A stretch of 64,000 nucleotides of DNA. It comes from CAVQXR01 sp963717955. GTDB lineage: Bacteria; Actinomycetota; Thermoleophilia; Gaiellales; Gaiellaceae. Of the stretch, positions 33,291 to 42,005 are shown in pieces. The stretch covers positions 248,001 to 312,000 of the forward strand of contig CAVQXR010000001.1 of NCBI GenBank assembly GCA_963717955.1. The letters are read 5' to 3'. The notes beneath the pieces were generated by a model. That model was given only the letters and a program-made list of their open reading frames with translations, was not told the DNA's origin and did no database searches. Position 1 is the first letter of the stretch. Each line of letters opens with the position of its first letter. Both the position numbers and the translations under genes were made by a program.

Positions 33291-34256
33291 GTGACGCTCC
33301 CGGAGGGCTTCAGGATCCGGCCCGCGCTCGATTCCGACGTGGAGGCCGTCGCGGCGATCGTGAACGCCGAGTCCGAGGCGGTGCTCGGGACGCCGATCAT
33401 GGCACCGTCGGTCGAGCTGGAATTCTGGCGAAGACCGTCGGTCGACCGCGAACGTGACGTCGCCGTCATCGAGACCGACGCCGGCGAGCTGTGCGGGTTT
33501 CTCTACCTCAATGCCGACCCCCCCCACACGACGGTCTTCACTCACGGCGTCGTCGCTCTCCCGTTTCGCGGACGAGGGCTCGGCACCGCGATCGTGGTCG
33601 AGAACGAGCGCCGAGCGCGGAGGTTCCTCGAGCTCGCCGGGCCGGACGAGCGCGTCGTCGTCCATGCCGGAACCGTCGTCGGAGTGCCGGCCGCAGCGGC
33701 CTTGCTGACGGCTCAGGGCTACCGGGAGGTGCGGCGCTTCTGGCTCATGCGGACGGATTTCGCGGCCGGTCTGCGGTCGGCCGTGGCCCCGGACGGGATC
33801 GGAATCCGTACGGTCGTGCCGGCGGATGCCGGCCCGATGTACGACGTTCACCTCGCGGCCTTCGGGGACCACTGGGGCGAAGGCCGGACGCCGCTCGCCG
33901 ATTTTCTGCACTACTCGTTCGAGGCTCCGGACTTCGATTCCCGCCTCTGGTTCGTCGCGATGGCCGCTGAGGAGACGGTCGGCTACCTGGGGGCGATCGA
34001 GGAGGCGTCCGAAGATCCGGCCCGCGGGTACGTCAAGCTGCTCGGCGTCCGGCGCGCGTTTCGCCGGCGCGGGATCGGCGAGGCGCTCCTTCTCCGGGCG
34101 TTCTCGGAGCTGGCCGACCGCGGCAAGGCGGGCTGCGATCTCCACGTGGACGCCGAGTCCCTGACGGGGGCGACGCGGCTCTACGAACGGGTCGGGATGA
34201 CCGCCCACCCGCGCTTCGCGACCTGGGAGAAGGAGCTGCGGCCCGGGCCCCGATAA
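33291..34256 (+). CDS. tandem GNAT acetyltransferase
   Basis: 321 residues with two GNAT domains. The first spans about 5-150, with an acetyl-CoA loop at VVALPFRGRGLGTAIVVENE. The second spans about 165-315, with VRRAFRRRGIGEALLLRAFS and DLHVDAESLTGATRLYERVG. Two-domain GNATs of this size include mycothiol synthase (MshD) and several of unknown substrate. The C-terminal MTAHPRFATWEKEL is unlike MshD, so I leave the substrate open. It starts with GTG 16 bp after the flavoprotein stop. Confidence 0.85.
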   Translation: MTLPEGFRIRPALDSDVEAVAAIVNAESEAVLGTPIMAPSVELEFWRRPSVDRERDVAVIETDAGELCGFLYLNADPPHTTVFTHGVVALPFRGRGLGTAIVVENERRARRFLELAGPDERVVVHAGTVVGVPAAAALLTAQGYREVRRFWLMRTDFAAGLRSAVAPDGIGIRTVVPADAGPMYDVHLAAFGDHWGEGRTPLADFLHYSFEAPDFDSRLWFVAMAAEETVGYLGAIEEASEDPARGYVKLLGVRRAFRRRGIGEALLLRAFSELADRGKAGCDLHVDAESLTGATRLYERVGMTAHPRFATWEKELRPGPR

Positions 34257-34299
34257 GCTTGCGCGCGCCTGGAACGGTCGAGAAAGGAGCACGACGCCG

Positions 34300-35223
34300 A
34301 TGGGTGTCCTCGCCAACAACCCGAAGGTCTACGACCTCGTCGCCTCGAGCGTGCAGGTGGAACAGCTCGCCACGGGATTCGGCTTCACCGAGGGGCCGAT
34401 CTGGCATCCGGACGGCTACCTGCTGTTCTCGGACATGCCGATGGACGTGCGACGACGCTGGACGGACGCCGACGGCATCGTCGAGGTGCTGTCGCCGGCC
34501 AACAAGTGCAACGGGATGACGCTGGACGCCGACCTGAGCCTGTACGTCTGCGAGCACGCGACGAGCCACGTCGTGCGGGCGAGGCTGAACCCCGACGGCA
34601 CCGAGGCGAGCCGCGAGACGATCGCCTCCCACTACGACGGCAAGGAGCTGAACTCCCCGAACGACGTCGTCGTGCGCAGCGACGGTGCCGTCTACTTCAC
34701 CGACCCGATGTACGGGCGTCACGACGCGCTGTACGGGGTCGGGCGGGAGTCGGAGCTCGGCTTCCAGGGCGTCTACCGGATTCCCCCGGGCGGCGGCGCG
34801 GTGCAGCTGCTCGCGGACGACTTCGACCAGCCGAACGGGCTCTGCTTCTCTCCCGACGAGCAGACGCTGTACGTGAACGACTCCGGGCGCATGCACCTGC
34901 GGCGCTTCTCCGTGAACGCGGACGGATCCCTCTCGGGCGGTGATGTGATCCTCGACGAGATCGGCGATCCCGAGGACTTCGCGGGGGGGATCTGCGACGG
35001 GATGAAATGCGACGAGCACGGCAACGTCTGGGTGACCGGTCCGGGAGGCATCTGGGCGGTTTCCGCCGACGGCGAGCACCTCGGCACCGTCGAGGTCCCC
35101 GAGCACACCGGCAACCTGAACTGGGGCGGACCGAGCTGGGACGTGCTGTACGTGCCGGCCTCGTCGTCGCTGTACCGCTTCCCGTGCAAGGTGCGCGGCA
35201 ACCCTGTCCCCTACATGGGCTGA
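34300..35223 (+). CDS. SMP-30/gluconolactonase family protein
   Basis: 307 residues. Family segments: GFGFTEGPIWHPDGYLLFSD with the metal Glu near residue 30, NGMTLDADLSLYVCEHATSH, NSPNDVVVRSDGAVYFTDP (metal Asn), QPNGLCFSPDEQTLYVNDSG and GICDGMKCDEHGNVWVTGPG (metal Asp). This is the full pattern of active gluconolactonases, so lactone hydrolysis is likely. The start is fixed by GAAAGGAGC upstream. It leads a plus-strand operon with an isochorismatase-like hydrolase, an MDR and HyuA/HyuB. Confidence 0.9.
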   Translation: MGVLANNPKVYDLVASSVQVEQLATGFGFTEGPIWHPDGYLLFSDMPMDVRRRWTDADGIVEVLSPANKCNGMTLDADLSLYVCEHATSHVVRARLNPDGTEASRETIASHYDGKELNSPNDVVVRSDGAVYFTDPMYGRHDALYGVGRESELGFQGVYRIPPGGGAVQLLADDFDQPNGLCFSPDEQTLYVNDSGRMHLRRFSVNADGSLSGGDVILDEIGDPEDFAGGICDGMKCDEHGNVWVTGPGGIWAVSADGEHLGTVEVPEHTGNLNWGGPSWDVLYVPASSSLYRFPCKVRGNPVPYMG

Positions 35224-35235
35224 CGGAGGAAGACG

Positions 35236-35874
35236 ATGGCGCTGAGGCTCGACCCACGCAGGAGCGCGATCGTTGCGCTCGAGTTCCAGAACGACGTCGT
35301 GATGCCCGGGAGCAGCTTCGGTGAGGGCGGCGCGGCCGCCGCCGCGCACGCCAAGAGCCAGAACGCGCTCGCGAACGCGAGGGCGATCCTCGCCGCCACA
35401 CGGGCTGCCGGCATGCCCGTGATCCACGTCCACTACGTCGTCGAGCCGGGAGCGGCCGGGCTCAAGCTCAACACGGGGCTCTTCGAGGCCGTGAAGGACG
35501 TCAAGGGCCTCGTGCGGGGCACCTGGGGCGCCGCCCCGGTCAAGGGCTTCGAGCCGCGCAGGGGCGAGCTCGTCGTCGAGAAGATGCGCATGAACGCGTT
35601 CCACGGCACGAAGCTCGCCGTGCTACTCGACGGCCTCGGCACCGCCACGATCGTCGCGATGGGCGGCTGGACGAACCTCTCCGTCGAGCACACCTGCCGG
35701 CACGCCGCGGACGCGGGCTATCGCCCGGTCGTCGTCACCGATGCGACGTGGACGCTCAGCGACGAGTGGCAGCGGGCGGCGATGGAGTACGGGCTGAGCA
35801 TGGTCGCCGAGCGCGTCACGACGGCGCAGGTGGTCGCCGCGCTGAAGCGACGGACGCCGGCGAGGAAGGTGTAG
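35236..35874 (+). CDS. isochorismatase-like hydrolase with Ser at the nucleophile position
   Basis: 212 residues of the cysteine-hydrolase (isochorismatase-like) superfamily. The Asp of the triad is in VALEFQNDVVMPG near residue 20 and the Lys in LVVEKMRMNAFHGT. The nucleophile region, normally TNxCVExTxRDA, reads GGWTNLSVEHTCRHAADAGY: Ser replaces the expected Cys, while a Cys sits four residues later. Either the neighbouring Cys serves, or the enzyme works without a thiol as PhzD-type isochorismatases do. Its operon with hydantoinase genes suggests N-carbamoyl or amide hydrolysis, but the altered site leaves the reaction open. Confidence 0.8.
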   Translation: MALRLDPRRSAIVALEFQNDVVMPGSSFGEGGAAAAAHAKSQNALANARAILAATRAAGMPVIHVHYVVEPGAAGLKLNTGLFEAVKDVKGLVRGTWGAAPVKGFEPRRGELVVEKMRMNAFHGTKLAVLLDGLGTATIVAMGGWTNLSVEHTCRHAADAGYRPVVVTDATWTLSDEWQRAAMEYGLSMVAERVTTAQVVAALKRRTPARKV

Positions 35875-35885
35875 GGATCGCTCCC

Positions 35886-36989
35886 GTGAGGATGCGAGCG
35901 GCACTCTTCCGGGAGCCCGGGCGCCCGCTCGAGCTCGCCGAGGTCGAGCTCGACGAGCCAGGTCCGCGCGACGTCGTTGTCCGGATGGCCGCCGTCGGTG
36001 TGTGCGGATCGGATCTCCACGTCGTCAGGGGAGAGTGGCGACGCCCGGCACCGATGATCCTCGGGCACGAGGGCGCCGGCATCGTCGGAGCCGTCGGCAG
36101 CGAGGTCGAGTCGGTGAGGCCGGGCGATCCGGTCGTGCTCTCGTGGGCTCCCGCCTGCGGCGACTGCGCCGCGTGCCGGCAAGGGCGACGTACGGCCTGC
36201 CTGCCGCTGCGCGAGGCGATCGGCAAGGGCACGATGCCGGACGGGACGACGCGCCTGCGAGCGGGCGGCGAGACCGTCTACCGGATGACGACGGTGGGCG
36301 CGCTCGCCGAGCACGTGCTCGTGCCGCAGAGCGCCGTCCTGCCCCTTCCGGCCGGAATCCCGCTCGACGAGGCCGCACTGCTCGGCTGCGCGGCGCTCAC
36401 AGGCGTCGGGGCCGTCCGCAACTCGGGCCGGGTCGGCCCGGGCAGCTCGGTGGTCGTGATCGGGGCCGGCGGCGTGGGGCAGTTCTGCGTCCAGGGGGCG
36501 AGGCTCGCGGGCGCGACCACGATCGTCGCGATCGAGCCGGCGGCCGGGCGGCGATCGCTGGCGCTCGCCGTCGGCGCGACGGCTGCCGGCCCGCCCGGGG
36601 AGGCCGCCGCGCTCGTCGCCGAGCTGACCGGCGACGGCGCCGACACGGTCTTCGAGGCGGTCGGTTCGGCGGCGACCGCCGAGGCGGCCGTCGCGCTGGC
36701 CCGGCCGGGCGGCTACGCGTGCCTCGTCGGGATGCCTGCCGCGGGCACGAGGCTCGACCTCGAGCCCCTCGAGTTCGTGAACCGTGAGAAGACCCTGACC
36801 GGGTCCGTCTACGGCTCCGAGGACCCTGCGGCGGCGCTTCCCCGGCTGCTCGAGGACGTGCGAAGCGGCGGGCTCGAGCTCGCGCCGCTGCTCGGGCCGG
36901 CGTACCCGCTCGACCGCGCCCAGGAGGCTGTCGAGGACGCACTCTCGGCGGCGACCGGCCGCGTCCTGGTAACGATGCAGGCTGCGTGA
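35886..36989 (+). CDS. zinc-dependent medium-chain alcohol dehydrogenase
   Basis: 367 residues. Catalytic zinc ligands are in VCGSDLHVVRG and LGHEGAGIV; the structural zinc loop is CGDCAACRQGRRTAC (C-x2-C-x2-C-x7-C). The NAD fold is VVVIGAGGVGQFCVQGARLA. This matches class III-like alcohol/formaldehyde or S-(hydroxymethyl) dehydrogenases. A GTG at 35886 has AGGGA at fair distance; the ATG two codons later is also possible. The stop overlaps the hydantoinase A start. Confidence 0.9.
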   Translation: MRMRAALFREPGRPLELAEVELDEPGPRDVVVRMAAVGVCGSDLHVVRGEWRRPAPMILGHEGAGIVGAVGSEVESVRPGDPVVLSWAPACGDCAACRQGRRTACLPLREAIGKGTMPDGTTRLRAGGETVYRMTTVGALAEHVLVPQSAVLPLPAGIPLDEAALLGCAALTGVGAVRNSGRVGPGSSVVVIGAGGVGQFCVQGARLAGATTIVAIEPAAGRRSLALAVGATAAGPPGEAAALVAELTGDGADTVFEAVGSAATAEAAVALARPGGYACLVGMPAAGTRLDLEPLEFVNREKTLTGSVYGSEDPAAALPRLLEDVRSGGLELAPLLGPAYPLDRAQEAVEDALSAATGRVLVTMQAA

Positions 36990-39016
36990 TGGGTATTCGC
37001 GTCGGCATTGACACCGGAGGAACGTTCACCGACCTCGTCGCCGTCGACGACGCCGGGCGGTCCGTCCTCGCCAAGGTTCCGTCGACGCCCGAGAACCCCG
37101 TCGACGCCCTCTCGGCCGCGCTCGCTCAGGCAGAGATCGACCCGGCGGCGATCGACTTCGTCGTCATCGGGACGACGATCGGGATCAACGCCGTTCTGAC
37201 GCGCCGCGGCGCCCGCGTCGTGTACCTCACGACGGCGGGCTTCGAGGACATCCCCTACATCCAGCGCATCAATCGCAAACATCACTACGACTTCCGCTGG
37301 CGCAAGCCGACGCCGCTCGTCCGGCGCAAGGACTGCATCGGGGTCGCCGAGCGCCTCGACGAGGAGGGGCGCGTGCTCGAGCCGCTCGACACCGAGCAGC
37401 TGCGCGCCTCCCTCGGCCGGCTCGAGCTGGACGGAGGCGAGATCGCCGTCGCCGTCTGCATGCTGTTCTCGTATCTCAACCCCGAGCACGAGCGCGCGGC
37501 GCGGGAGGTCGTCCGGGAACGGCTGCCGGGCGTCCCGGTGTCGCTCTCCCACGAGATCGCCCCGATCTGGCGTGAGTACGAGCGTGGCACGACGGTGACC
37601 GTCGACGCGTTCACGAAGCCGCTGTTCGAGGAGTACGTCAGCGCCGTCACCCGCGCGCTCGCCGAGGCGGGCGCCACCGGAAGCTGGGCCCTGCTCAAGT
37701 CGAACGGAGGCCACGCGCTCGCGGGCGAGGCCAACGCGCGCCCGGCGCACCTGCTCCTGTCCGGGATCGCGGGCGCGGGGATCGGCGGCGCGAGAATGGC
37801 AACGGCCTCGGGCGTCCGGGACGCGATCGCCCTGGACATGGGCGGAACGAGCTGCGACGCGTGCCTGATCCTCGGCGGCGAGCCCCTCTACTCCTCGGAC
37901 TTCGAGGTCGAGTTCGGCTTCCCGGTCAGCATCCCGGGCGTCTCGACGCGGACGATCGGCGCCGGAGGCGGCTCGATCGGCTGGGTGGATCCGGGCGGCT
38001 TCCTGCAGGTGGGCCCCCAGAGCGCAGGCGCCGTGCCCGGGCCGGCCTGCTACGGGCAGGGGGGGAGCGAGGCGACGATCACCGATGCGAACGTCGTTCT
38101 CGGCCGCCTCGATCCGGCGTTCTTCCTCGGCGGTCAGATGCGACTCGAGCCGGAGCTCGCGCAGGCGGCCCTCGACGGGCTGGGCGGCCGGCTCGGCCGC
38201 GACCCCGTCGACGTCGCCTCGGCCATGCTGCGCGTCTGCAACGAGAACATGGCGAACGCGATCCGCATCGTCACGGTCGAGCAGGGGATCGATCCACGCG
38301 AGCTCGCGCTGATCGCGTTCGGCGGCGCCGGGGCCACCCACGGCTGCGAGATCGCGGACTCGCTCGGGATGCGACGCGTCGTCGTCCCGCCTGCGCCGGG
38401 GCTCTGCTCGGCGTTCGGCGCGCTCGCGGCGACCGTGCGCGTCGATGCGGTCCGCAGCGTGTACCTGACAGACGCGCGGACCACCGCGGCCGAGCTCGAC
38501 ACGCTGTTCGCCGGGCTCGAGGCGGCGGCGCGCGCGGACTTCTCCGCTCAGGGCTCGGGCGAGGAGCCGTCGGTGAGGCGGCAGGTGGCGATGCGCTACC
38601 AGGGCCAGAACTACGAGCAGGAGGTCCCCGTCGCCGACGGGCCCCTGGACGATGCCGTGCTCGCGGCCGTCTACGCGGAGTACGGGCGTCTCTACGAGGG
38701 CTTCTACGGCTACCGGCTGGACGGGATCCCGATCGAGCTCGTCAGGCTCTCGGTCGTCGCGACCGGCGAGCCGCCGGCGTTCGCACGCCTCCCGGGCGTG
38801 CCGGACGCGACCGATGCGCCTGCGCGGGAGCGCGACGTCTTCTTCCCCGACCACGGCTTCGTCGCGACGACGATCGTCCGCCGGGACGATCTCGCCCCGG
38901 GCGCGACCCTCTCCGGGCCCGCGATCGTCGAGTTCATGGACTCGACCGCGGTCGTCCCTCCCGCCTGGTCGCTGACCGTCCTTCCCGACGGCATCCTGGA
39001 GGTGACACGGGCATGA
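36989..39016 (+). CDS. hyuA: hydantoinase/oxoprolinase A-type subunit
   Basis: 675 residues. ATPase marks: GIRVGIDTGGTFTDLVAVD at the N-terminus (phosphate loop), RRGARVVYLTTAGFEDI, AIALDMGGTSCDACLI (second phosphate motif) and GAGGGSIGWVDPGG. It forms the ATP-dependent N-methylhydantoinase, 5-oxoprolinase or acetone/acetophenone carboxylase-type complex with the B subunit encoded next. ATG at 36989 overlaps the dehydrogenase stop (TGATG); a GTG one codon earlier is also possible. The third component (40721-40903) is a small zinc-finger protein. The name hyuA refers to the family, not to a proven substrate. Confidence 0.9.
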   Translation: MGIRVGIDTGGTFTDLVAVDDAGRSVLAKVPSTPENPVDALSAALAQAEIDPAAIDFVVIGTTIGINAVLTRRGARVVYLTTAGFEDIPYIQRINRKHHYDFRWRKPTPLVRRKDCIGVAERLDEEGRVLEPLDTEQLRASLGRLELDGGEIAVAVCMLFSYLNPEHERAAREVVRERLPGVPVSLSHEIAPIWREYERGTTVTVDAFTKPLFEEYVSAVTRALAEAGATGSWALLKSNGGHALAGEANARPAHLLLSGIAGAGIGGARMATASGVRDAIALDMGGTSCDACLILGGEPLYSSDFEVEFGFPVSIPGVSTRTIGAGGGSIGWVDPGGFLQVGPQSAGAVPGPACYGQGGSEATITDANVVLGRLDPAFFLGGQMRLEPELAQAALDGLGGRLGRDPVDVASAMLRVCNENMANAIRIVTVEQGIDPRELALIAFGGAGATHGCEIADSLGMRRVVVPPAPGLCSAFGALAATVRVDAVRSVYLTDARTTAAELDTLFAGLEAAARADFSAQGSGEEPSVRRQVAMRYQGQNYEQEVPVADGPLDDAVLAAVYAEYGRLYEGFYGYRLDGIPIELVRLSVVATGEPPAFARLPGVPDATDAPARERDVFFPDHGFVATTIVRRDDLAPGATLSGPAIVEFMDSTAVVPPAWSLTVLPDGILEVTRA

Positions 39017-40719
39017 GCATCGATCCGGTGACGCTCACGGTCCTCAACAACGCGTTCGTGAACGCCTGCCGCGAGATGGGGATCACGATGATCCGCACCG
39101 CGTTCTCGCCGATCTTCAACGAGGGCCTCGACTTCTCGTGCGTGCTCTTCGACCGCCGCGGCAACATGATCGGCCAGGCCGAGTTCTGCCCGGCGCAGAT
39201 CGCTGCGAGCCTGTTCATCGTCCGCTGGACGCTCGAGGAGCTCGGCGTCGAGTCCTTCGAGCCCGGCGACGTCGTGCTCCACAACGACCCCTACCGGGGC
39301 GGCGCGCACATCCCCGAGCACTCGGTGATCCGGCCCGTGTTCCACGACGGCGACCTGTTCGGCTTCGTCGCGAACGTCGGGCACCTCGCCGAGATCGGCG
39401 GCAAGGCCGTCGGGAGCTTCGCGGCCGACGCCACGGAGGTCTTCCAGGAGGGCCTCCGGATTCCGCCCGTGAAGATCGTCAGCCGCGACGAGCACGTCAT
39501 GGACCTCTGGCGGCTGATCATGGCCAACCACCGCACGCCGCGGAACACCTGGGGCGACCTCAACGCCCAGATCGGCTCGCTGCGGGTGGCCGAGCGGCGC
39601 GTCGTCGAGCTGCTCGACCGCTACGGCCGGTCGTTCGTCGATCAGGCCGCCGACGAATTGATGGACTACTCCGAGCGCTGGATGCGAAGCGAGATCGCCG
39701 CGATCCCCGACGGCGTCTACGAGTTCACGGAGCGGATGGAGGACGACGGCGTCGTCGACGCGCCCGTGACGTTCCACGTCACGGTCACGGTCGGCGGCGA
39801 CGAGATGGTCGTCGACTGGACGGGCACGGATCCTCAGGTGCGCGGCCCGATCAACGCCACCTACGGCGTGACCGCCGGCGCGACCTACAACGCGATCTTC
39901 CACCTGACCGACATGGAGATCCCGAAGAACTCCGGGGCGTACCGGCCGATCCGGATCATCGCGCCACCCGGCACGGCCGTGAACGTGCTGTACCCGGGGC
40001 CCTCGGTCGGCGGGAACACCGAGACCCACCCGAAGCTCGCCGACATGGTGATCGCGGCGCTGACGCCGGCCCTGCCCGACCGGGTCGCCGCGGCCGAGGG
40101 CGGGACCGCGTGCAACTTCCTGTTCGGCGGATTCCACCCGAAGACAGGCGACTACTACGCCAACTACCACCTCGAGGGCGGTGGCTGGGGCGCGAAGTCC
40201 TACGACGACGGCAACGACGCGATCATCGTCAAGAACGGCAACTGCCGGAACACGCCCGTCGAGATCTTCGAGACCCGGTATCCGCTCCGGGTCGTCGCGT
40301 ACTCGCTCCTCCCCGATTCCGGCGGGCCCGGGCGGATGCGTGGGGGCCTCGGGACCCGGAGGATCCTCCGCGTCGAGGAGGGTGCGGAGGTGACGGCGAA
40401 CGCGCTCTTCGACCGCACGAAGCCGGGCTTCGGCGCGTACGGTCTGGAGGGCGGCGGCAAGGGCTCGCGGGCAGCGATCCTCGTGAAGCGCCGGGGCGCG
40501 GACGCGTTCCGGACGTTCAGCGAGGTGTTCGGGACGGTGTCGCCCTCGAAGTTCACGAACATCCGGCTCGAGGCGGGCGACGAGGTGCTGATCGACTCCC
40601 CGGGCGGCGGCGGGTACGGCGACCCACTCGAGCGCGACCGCGAGCGTGTCGCCGAGGACCTCGCCCAGGGCTTTGTCACCCCGGGCGCGGCCCGCGACCT
40701 CTACGGGTGGGAGGGCTGA
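39013..40719 (+). CDS. hyuB: hydantoinase/oxoprolinase B-type subunit
   Basis: 568 residues, full length. Family marks: IDPVTLTVLNNAFVNACREM, FSCVLFDRRGNMIGQAEF, DVVLHNDPYRGGAHIPEH, FVANVGHLAEIGGKAVGSF, NYHLEGGGWGAKSYDDGND and GGPGRMRGGLGTRRI. HyuB is the subunit that acts on the carbonyl substrate activated by HyuA's ATPase. The start overlaps hyuA by 4 bp. The stop is followed after one base by the GTG of a zinc-finger protein, so the three products are probably made together. Confidence 0.92.
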   Translation: MSIDPVTLTVLNNAFVNACREMGITMIRTAFSPIFNEGLDFSCVLFDRRGNMIGQAEFCPAQIAASLFIVRWTLEELGVESFEPGDVVLHNDPYRGGAHIPEHSVIRPVFHDGDLFGFVANVGHLAEIGGKAVGSFAADATEVFQEGLRIPPVKIVSRDEHVMDLWRLIMANHRTPRNTWGDLNAQIGSLRVAERRVVELLDRYGRSFVDQAADELMDYSERWMRSEIAAIPDGVYEFTERMEDDGVVDAPVTFHVTVTVGGDEMVVDWTGTDPQVRGPINATYGVTAGATYNAIFHLTDMEIPKNSGAYRPIRIIAPPGTAVNVLYPGPSVGGNTETHPKLADMVIAALTPALPDRVAAAEGGTACNFLFGGFHPKTGDYYANYHLEGGGWGAKSYDDGNDAIIVKNGNCRNTPVEIFETRYPLRVVAYSLLPDSGGPGRMRGGLGTRRILRVEEGAEVTANALFDRTKPGFGAYGLEGGGKGSRAAILVKRRGADAFRTFSEVFGTVSPSKFTNIRLEAGDEVLIDSPGGGGYGDPLERDRERVAEDLAQGFVTPGAARDLYGWEG

Positions 40720-40720
40720 C

Positions 40721-40903
40721 GTGGGCGAGTGGGAGACGCTGCACGTACAGGTCTGGGAGACGAACGTCACGCCCTGCGAGTGCTGCGGGCAGGTCGTCGC
40801 GAAGCGCCTCTGGACGGTCGAGGTGGAGGGGAGGCGGATGCGCTTCTGCTCGCCCGCCTGTGAGGAGCTGTACCGGGCCTACGTCGTACCGCGGAAGCCA
40901 TGA
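40721..40903 (+). CDS. small zinc-finger protein linked to HyuAB (60 aa)
   Basis: 60 residues from GTG at 40721, one base after the hyuB stop. TPCECCGQVVAKRLW and MRFCSPACEELYRAY give C-x-C-C and C-x3-C sets that look like a treble-clef/TRASH-type zinc site; the N-terminus WETLHVQVWETNV is aromatic. I do not recognise the family. Carboxylases of this superfamily (acetone carboxylase) have a small zinc-binding gamma subunit, so this may be a minimal third subunit of the HyuAB complex (inference). Its stop overlaps the next ATG by 4 bp. Confidence 0.75.
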   Translation: MGEWETLHVQVWETNVTPCECCGQVVAKRLWTVEVEGRRMRFCSPACEELYRAYVVPRKP

Positions 40904-41304
40904 GCGACGTCGAGTGGCGCGATGGCGTCCGGACCCGCATGCACGTATCATCCGCGACCGGTGCGGCGCAGCTGTGCGTGATGGAGCAGTTCGCCGAGCC
41001 AGGAGCGGGCGCGCCGATCCACACGCACTTCGAGGTCGAGGAGACGATCGGCGTGATCAGCGGCGCGGCGGAGTTCACGTGCGACGGCGTCGTGACGCGC
41101 GTCGCCACGGGCGAGGCGATCCTGCTTCCGGCCCATACGTGGCACGGCTTCCTCAACGTCGGCGAGGTCGAGCTGCACACGTACGCGGTGTTCGCCTCGG
41201 CCGCACCGCCCGTCGAGTACGCCGACGAGCCGGGCGTCGTGCTCGAGATCGGCGGCACCGGCGGTTCCCGGCGAGACGCGCATCGCGCCCGCCGCGACCG
41301 TTAG
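40900..41304 (+). CDS. cupin-domain protein
   Basis: 134 residues. Motif 1: GAGAPIHTHFEVEETIGVIS (His, His, Glu). Motif 2: GEAILLPAHTWHGFLNVG (His). A single conserved cupin barrel with a basic, probably disordered tail (RRDAHRARRDR). It ends the HyuAB operon, starting in the ATGA overlap with the zinc-finger gene. It could be an isomerase, a dioxygenase or a small-molecule sensor. Confidence 0.85.
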   Translation: MSDVEWRDGVRTRMHVSSATGAAQLCVMEQFAEPGAGAPIHTHFEVEETIGVISGAAEFTCDGVVTRVATGEAILLPAHTWHGFLNVGEVELHTYAVFASAAPPVEYADEPGVVLEIGGTGGSRRDAHRARRDR

Positions 41305-41329
41305 CGACGCCGGATCGCCGGTGGCTCCG

Positions 41330-41980
41330 CTACAGCGCGGCGAGGGCCTCGATGATCTCGTCCGGCTCGAGGCGCTGGGTGTGATCCGGCTCGACGTACG
41401 CCAGCCTGACGGTTCCTTCACGGTCGATCACGAACGTGCCGGGCACCGGGAGCTCCCAGGAGTCGTCGCCGTTGTGCTCGGGGAGGCGGATGTCCCACGG
41501 CCCCGCGTACAGCTCCTGGACATCGGGAGCGAGGCGGAAGACGAGGCCGTAGGAGCGCGCGACGTGATTGCCGACGTCCGAGAGGACCTCGAAGGCCAGC
41601 TCGTCGTGCTCGGCCATCGTCAGGGAGCCGTCCGGCAGCATCGGCGAGACCGCGACGAGCATGCCGCCGAGTCGGTGGATGTCCGGGAGGACCGTCTGGT
41701 ATGCCCGCAACTGCAGGTGACAGTACGGTCACCAGGAGCCGCGGTAGAACGCGAGCACGACCGCCGCGCGCCCGAGCAGGTCGCCGAGTCGGACCTCGTC
41801 ACCGCGGACGTTCTGCAGGGCGAAGTCTGGCGCCGTGGCGCCCCGGCGCAACGCACGCTCGACGACGCCGGAGCTGCGGACGTGTGCGACGCCGGCATCG
41901 ACGATCGCGCGCACCTCCGGCGGGCGCTTCGCCGCGGACCGCTCGCGCTGCCGGGTCAGCTGTTCCTCGAGCGGTCCCAT
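41330..41980 (-). CDS. selenocysteine-containing peroxiredoxin-like protein (in-frame TGA)
   Basis: 216 residues when the TGA at 41731-41729 is read as selenocysteine (U84). The frame is open and family-like on both sides: ATAPDFALQNVRGDEVRL and VVLAFYRGSW before, PYCHLQLRAYQTVLP, VAVSPMLPDGSL, LPVPGTFVIDREGTVRLAYV after. Homologues of this AhpC/TSA-type family have W-C-P-Y-C; here the first Cys codon is TGA and the second is C87. A SECIS-like hairpin starts at the TGA. Role: reduction of peroxides, with Sec as the attacking residue. The ATG at 41980 is preceded by TACTGT, overlapping the divergent ankyrin promoter. Read without recoding, the product would stop at residue 83, before the active site is complete. 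Confidence 0.87.
41691..41731 (-). promoter_or_regulatory. bacterial SECIS-like hairpin following the Sec TGA
   Basis: On the minus strand ACCGT (41729-41725, starting in the TGA) pairs with ACGGT (41695-41691). Within it CCTGC (41717-41713) pairs with GCGGG (41708-41704) around the loop AGTT (41712-41709). The loop contains the GU expected in bacterial SECIS elements, and it lies 16 bases after the TGA, as needed for SelB recruitment. Stems are short; one U-G wobble is present. Confidence 0.75.
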
Positions 41981-41991
41981 CGCGTGGCCCG

Positions 41992-41997
41992 TACAGT
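41992..41997 (+). promoter_or_regulatory. -10 hexamer shared by divergent ankyrin and selenoprotein genes
   Basis: TACAGT lies eight bases before the GTG at 42006; on the other strand the overlapping TACTGT (41998-41993) faces the selenoprotein gene. The two starts are only 25 bp apart. Confidence 0.45.
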
Positions 41998-42005
41998 ATC
42001 GAGCC

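Noticed and set aside
41330..41710. Separate 126-residue thioredoxin-fold gene starting at TTG 41710
   Set aside because: It lacks the beginning of the fold and has no ribosome binding site; it is the second half of the TGA-containing peroxiredoxin.
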